Source: Adiantum capillus-veneris (taxonomy: Eukaryota; Streptophyta; Polypodiopsida; Polypodiales; Pteridaceae). From it: a DNA stretch of 58,000 bases. The position numbers and the translations under genes are program-made. Positions 55,456-58,000 of this stretch are shown in pieces (position 1 is the first letter of the stretch; the number at the start of each line of letters is the position of its first letter). Where the stretch lies: the NCBI GenBank assembly GCA_014529385.2, contig CM043969.1, forward strand, positions 9,279,001 to 9,337,000, written 5' to 3'. The notes under the pieces were generated by a model. That model searched no databases. It was not told the DNA's origin and worked only from the letters and a program-made list of their open reading frames with translations.

Positions 55456-56202
55456 TTGGATCATTGGAGTGAAAATTATGGGCAAATTTATAAAATCAGT
55501 GTATCCACTGAAGAGAGTGTGAATGAAAGCGATCACTTGGACACTATCTTTGAAGAAGTCTCAAACACCTTTTCAAAATCAACATCTGAAATGTCTTCCT
55601 ATCCGACTCATTCAGGAACCGGAACAACATTGCAATATAAGCACATACTCACCTTTTATAAGACTAATGGCCATGGAGCTCAGGTTTACCTGGATCCTAA
55701 TAAAGAGTATGTCATTTGCATTGATGACCATGACATAGGGTTTGAAGAGGAAATCAGGGCAAACAAACAAGGAAAAATGTATATGGATAAAAACGGAACT
55801 CAATATTTACAAGTTGAAAACCCTCATGTGATAGGCAAATGGGGGTTAGAAGTACATAGCACAATTCCTGATATGGTAGCAACAGAAGGACCACCGACTT
55901 TAGAATTCGAGGGATATGATCATGTTGGTTTGAAGCCTTTGAAACGGCTTAGCACGAATAATCCTAGGATCGGAGTCTATTGTTGGGAGGATAGAAATGT
56001 CAAAGATGTTCTATGGACATCTTATGCCAAATCAAGACAGTTAACACCCATGAAGATCTTCTATATCTTCATAATCAAAGACAAGGGTTCAACAGATCTA
56101 CCAACCTACTTGTTTAGGGATTGTTATAACAATAACTTTGTTATGATGAGTCCTGAGAAGATGGAACAAACCAAGTACCAAGGGTGCTCCATAAGAGATT
56201 AG
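55456..56202 (+). CDS. Leader ORF of gypsy V, upstream of gag, unknown protein
   Basis: Open for 248 codons to a TAG at 56200-56202; the first in-frame ATG is at 55591, so the protein may be about 203 aa or start upstream of the open stretch by splicing. I recognise no domain. It is hydrophilic at the N-terminus and reads like a folded protein (YKTNGHGAQVYLDPNKEYVI, NPHVIGKWGLEVHSTIPD, NPRIGVYCWEDRNVKDVLW, YLFRDCYNNNFVMM). The capsid part of gag follows within 50 bp in another frame, so it may be the N-terminal domain of a longer Gag or a separate ORF as in Ogre-like Tat elements, which carry an extra ORF before gag (family knowledge). Confidence 0.5.
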   Translation: MDHWSENYGQIYKISVSTEESVNESDHLDTIFEEVSNTFSKSTSEMSSYPTHSGTGTTLQYKHILTFYKTNGHGAQVYLDPNKEYVICIDDHDIGFEEEIRANKQGKMYMDKNGTQYLQVENPHVIGKWGLEVHSTIPDMVATEGPPTLEFEGYDHVGLKPLKRLSTNNPRIGVYCWEDRNVKDVLWTSYAKSRQLTPMKIFYIFIIKDKGSTDLPTYLFRDCYNNNFVMMSPEKMEQTKYQGCSIRD

Positions 56203-56219
56203 GTATTGAGCCAAGGACT

Positions 56220-57340
56220 AGAAACTAGTCCAAGAGAGGGACTTCGTGAGAGATCATTTGGGAGTAATGTTAAAAAACCCAAAACTACCTCATCAATTTG
56301 AGGGATTTAGAATGACATTAGAAGAAAAAGCACTGACATGGTTCCAAAACATTCCACCGAGGTCAATCATGGACTTAAATACATTAGCTCAAGGATTTGC
56401 AGTTGCATGTTCCAAAACGAGGATCAAACATAATACGGTAGCTCAAATCTATAGCTTCAAACAGAAGCAAGGTGAGTCTATTAGGGATTGGGCAACTAGA
56501 ATTAAGCAATACATCGCAAGATGCCCAAAAGTAGAAATACCAGTAGAAGAAAGATTAGTATCATTGTTTCTAGAGGGACTGCTAAACAAAGAAAACAACA
56601 TCCACCAAAGCAGCACAAGTGGAAACAGTTGCTGAGCATCGTTTACAGCCATAGAATACATACTCAAAAGGATGAATGAAATGATGAATAACATGCAGAA
56701 AAAACCTATGAGGGGACTAGGGCAAGGGATACCTCAATAGGGAAATGGACCAATCATGAGACCAATGAGTGCTATTACCGACCAAGGTATGATGGGAATG
56801 TTCAATATGTGCCTATGAGGCCACAAGAACAACCCATGTATACATATCAACCTAATATGGCCCCAGCTCAAAGACCACCGATGGGTATGGAAAGACCTCA
56901 ACCCGTTCTGGGTCAACTTTCATATCCTAGACATAATGCAGTGCCTGTAAAGTACATGCATTCACAGGGAGTCATAGATGAACAAGCACTAGTTCTTGTT
57001 ACACCCTATATTGAGCCTAGTCCATATTCAATTATGGTAGAAGGAGAGTGGTATAATTCACATCCACCACCAGTGGAAGTAACTGCGACTTATACTACAC
57101 CAGAGCTTGCACCAATGTACTATGTAGCTAATCAAGTTATTAAACCTCCAATGGTAAGACCCATGATTAAGCCAAGGACTGGAAATTTTCATAACTCTGG
57201 TGTAGATGATCACTGGAAAAATGAATGCTCACAGCCTGACAAGAACATTAAGCCTTTTGTATACAATGTTGCAAAAAGGGAGGACACTTCCCTGAAGATT
57301 GTCCAAAAAATCCGTTAAACAAGGGTAAAGCAATAGTGAA
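56220..57340 (+). pseudogene. gag: Gypsy V gag
   Basis: Capsid part at 56246-56635 reads LEEKALTWFQNIPPRSI, QIYSFKQKQGESIRDWATRI and EERLVSLFLEGLL, clear Retrotrans_gag. A frame change leads to 56809-57318, a Pro/Met-rich linker (QRPPMGMERPQP, HPPPVEVTATYTTPE). The zinc knuckle near 57256-57305 (C-IQ-C-CKKGG-H-FPED-C) lies in yet another frame and has five rather than four residues before His, or an alternative Cys. At least two frameshifts inactivate it. Upstream lies the leader ORF; downstream is the gag-pol linker. Confidence 0.82.
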
Positions 57341-57473
57341 CAAGGTACGTGATACCTAGTAGTCATCTTAGAGTGAACCTTTTGTTCCAATGAAGGTAAT
57401 CATCAGAGCCTAGGCTAAGGAAAAGAAACATAATACCTTTGATGACTCAGAGAATACTAAAGTTTCCTCTCAA

Positions 57474-57951
57474 ATGACCAAGATAAGAAGAAGACAAATG
57501 TGCGAGATAAGAAAACAAAAACAAAGGGCCAAAATCGTGGAGAAATCCAAGAAAATATTTCGAGAAAAAGTGAAAGAAACTGGAAGTGAATTACGAAATC
57601 ATCTTGGGAAGACCTTTCATGTGACAAGTACAACTCATCCAGGATTAGGGAAACAATTACTTGTACTTCAAGCAAGTAGGATTAATAACAAGGGTTAATC
57701 TAAAAGATCACATGTATAGAGATGTCATGAAAATGCCCATACAAGATCAATTTGACTCAGTCTTTTTGGCTGAAACGAAGCTTCCATCTTGGTTAAACAA
57801 AGACATACCTATTTGGATGTGTGGAGCCTCAAAAAACAAGAGCTTAAAACGAGAAGAATGTATCTTAGAAATGGATTGCACAGATGAAGCTTATGTACCT
57901 GAGCCATTATTGGAGCTTTTGTTTGAGCCATTTGAGTGGAATCAAATTTAG
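57474..57951 (+). pseudogene. Gypsy V gag-pol linker region
   Basis: Two overlapping open stretches in different frames: a very Lys/Arg-rich one (57474-57698, RQMCEIRKQKQRAKIVEKSK) and 57661-57951, which contains AETKLPSWLNKD and LLELLFEPFEWNQI. The second is homologous to the fragment at 10860-11100. No enzyme motif is visible before the window ends; protease is expected next. Confidence 0.55.
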
Positions 57952-58000
57952 CAACAATGGATTTGTGTGGAAATACGTCTATGCCAACTCAATTTTGCAA

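Larger units (their letters stand above)
53259..58000 (+). mobile_element. Gypsy V: Tat/Athila-type element, runs off the window
   Basis: LTR, tRNA-Asp primer site, a leader ORF, then gag with capsid and zinc-knuckle parts. Inserted into copia B. The polymerase region and 3' LTR lie beyond 58000. Several frameshifts already mark it as decayed. Confidence 0.85.

Noticed and set aside
1-58000. CRISPR arrays, bacterial operons, ribosome-binding sites
   Set aside because: No short regularly spaced repeats with unique spacers, no dense co-directional genes; the content is plant transposons.
1-58000. Integrated pararetrovirus or other viral genome
   Set aside because: All RT sequences sit in LTR elements with integrase and PR-RT-RH-IN or PR-IN-RT order; no movement-protein or coat-protein motif of plant viruses was seen.

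Overview
The window is repeat-dense plant nuclear DNA. I see no host protein-coding gene, no rRNA or tRNA gene and no CRISPR array. Nearly everything recognisable is transposable-element sequence: Ty3/gypsy elements of the Tat/Athila type (tRNA-Asp-like primer site, a second RNase H-like domain after the reverse transcriptase), Ty1/copia elements with initiator-Met-tRNA primer sites, CACTA-type DNA transposons, and two LTR elements that carry a gag but no pol. The very long LTRs, deep nesting, old decayed copies and long (AG)n/(CT)n tracts suggest a large, retrotransposon-rich genome such as a gymnosperm or similar. The species cannot be fixed from the sequence.

Layout. 1-8060: element I, a plus-strand gag-only LTR element (5' LTR cut by the window start, PBS 2271, decayed gag 2754-3725, PPT, 3' LTR 3909-8060); a 1.34-kb CACTA-ended element (5131-6469) sits in its 3' LTR. 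8061-13830: an LTR of family L2 (8561-10096), then scrambled gypsy remains. 14290-16655: minus-strand TNP2/DUF4218 transposase relic of a CACTA transposon. 16658-33150: minus-strand gypsy element II, split at 22801-31955 by element III, a nearly intact minus-strand gag-only element with about 2.6-kb LTRs, an ATAG target duplication, an open 397-aa gag and a second ORF. Element III is itself split by a second copy of the 1.34-kb CACTA-ended element (26073-27415). 33149-36154: minus-strand copia element A, cut at its YVDDM motif. 36155-39231: microsatellites, a tRNA-like patch, a CTAAA-rich block and a possible 281-bp MITE. 39232-45165: minus-strand gypsy element IV, gag missing. 45400-53258: plus-strand copia element B (same family as A), interrupted in gag by complete minus-strand copia element C (46728-51907, TSD AACAT). 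53259-58000: start of plus-strand gypsy element V (LTR 53259-54383, tRNA-Asp PBS, a 248-codon leader ORF, decayed gag).

How the parts relate. Elements I and III have no polymerase of their own and must be moved by another element's enzymes. Element III has the same unusual primer-site sequence (TGGTGCCCCCACT) as gypsy II, into which it inserted, and a shared Gag motif (TFEEAVTIAR), so II-like elements are plausible helpers. The two 1.34-kb CACTA-ended elements share an internal coding-like remnant and palindromic subterminal motifs, but encode no recognisable transposase. The nesting order reads directly from the breakpoints: gypsy II, then element III, then the CACTA-ended element; and copia B, then copia C.

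Limits: percent identities and repeat boundaries were judged by eye, lineage names come from remembered domain motifs, and no alignment or database search was run.
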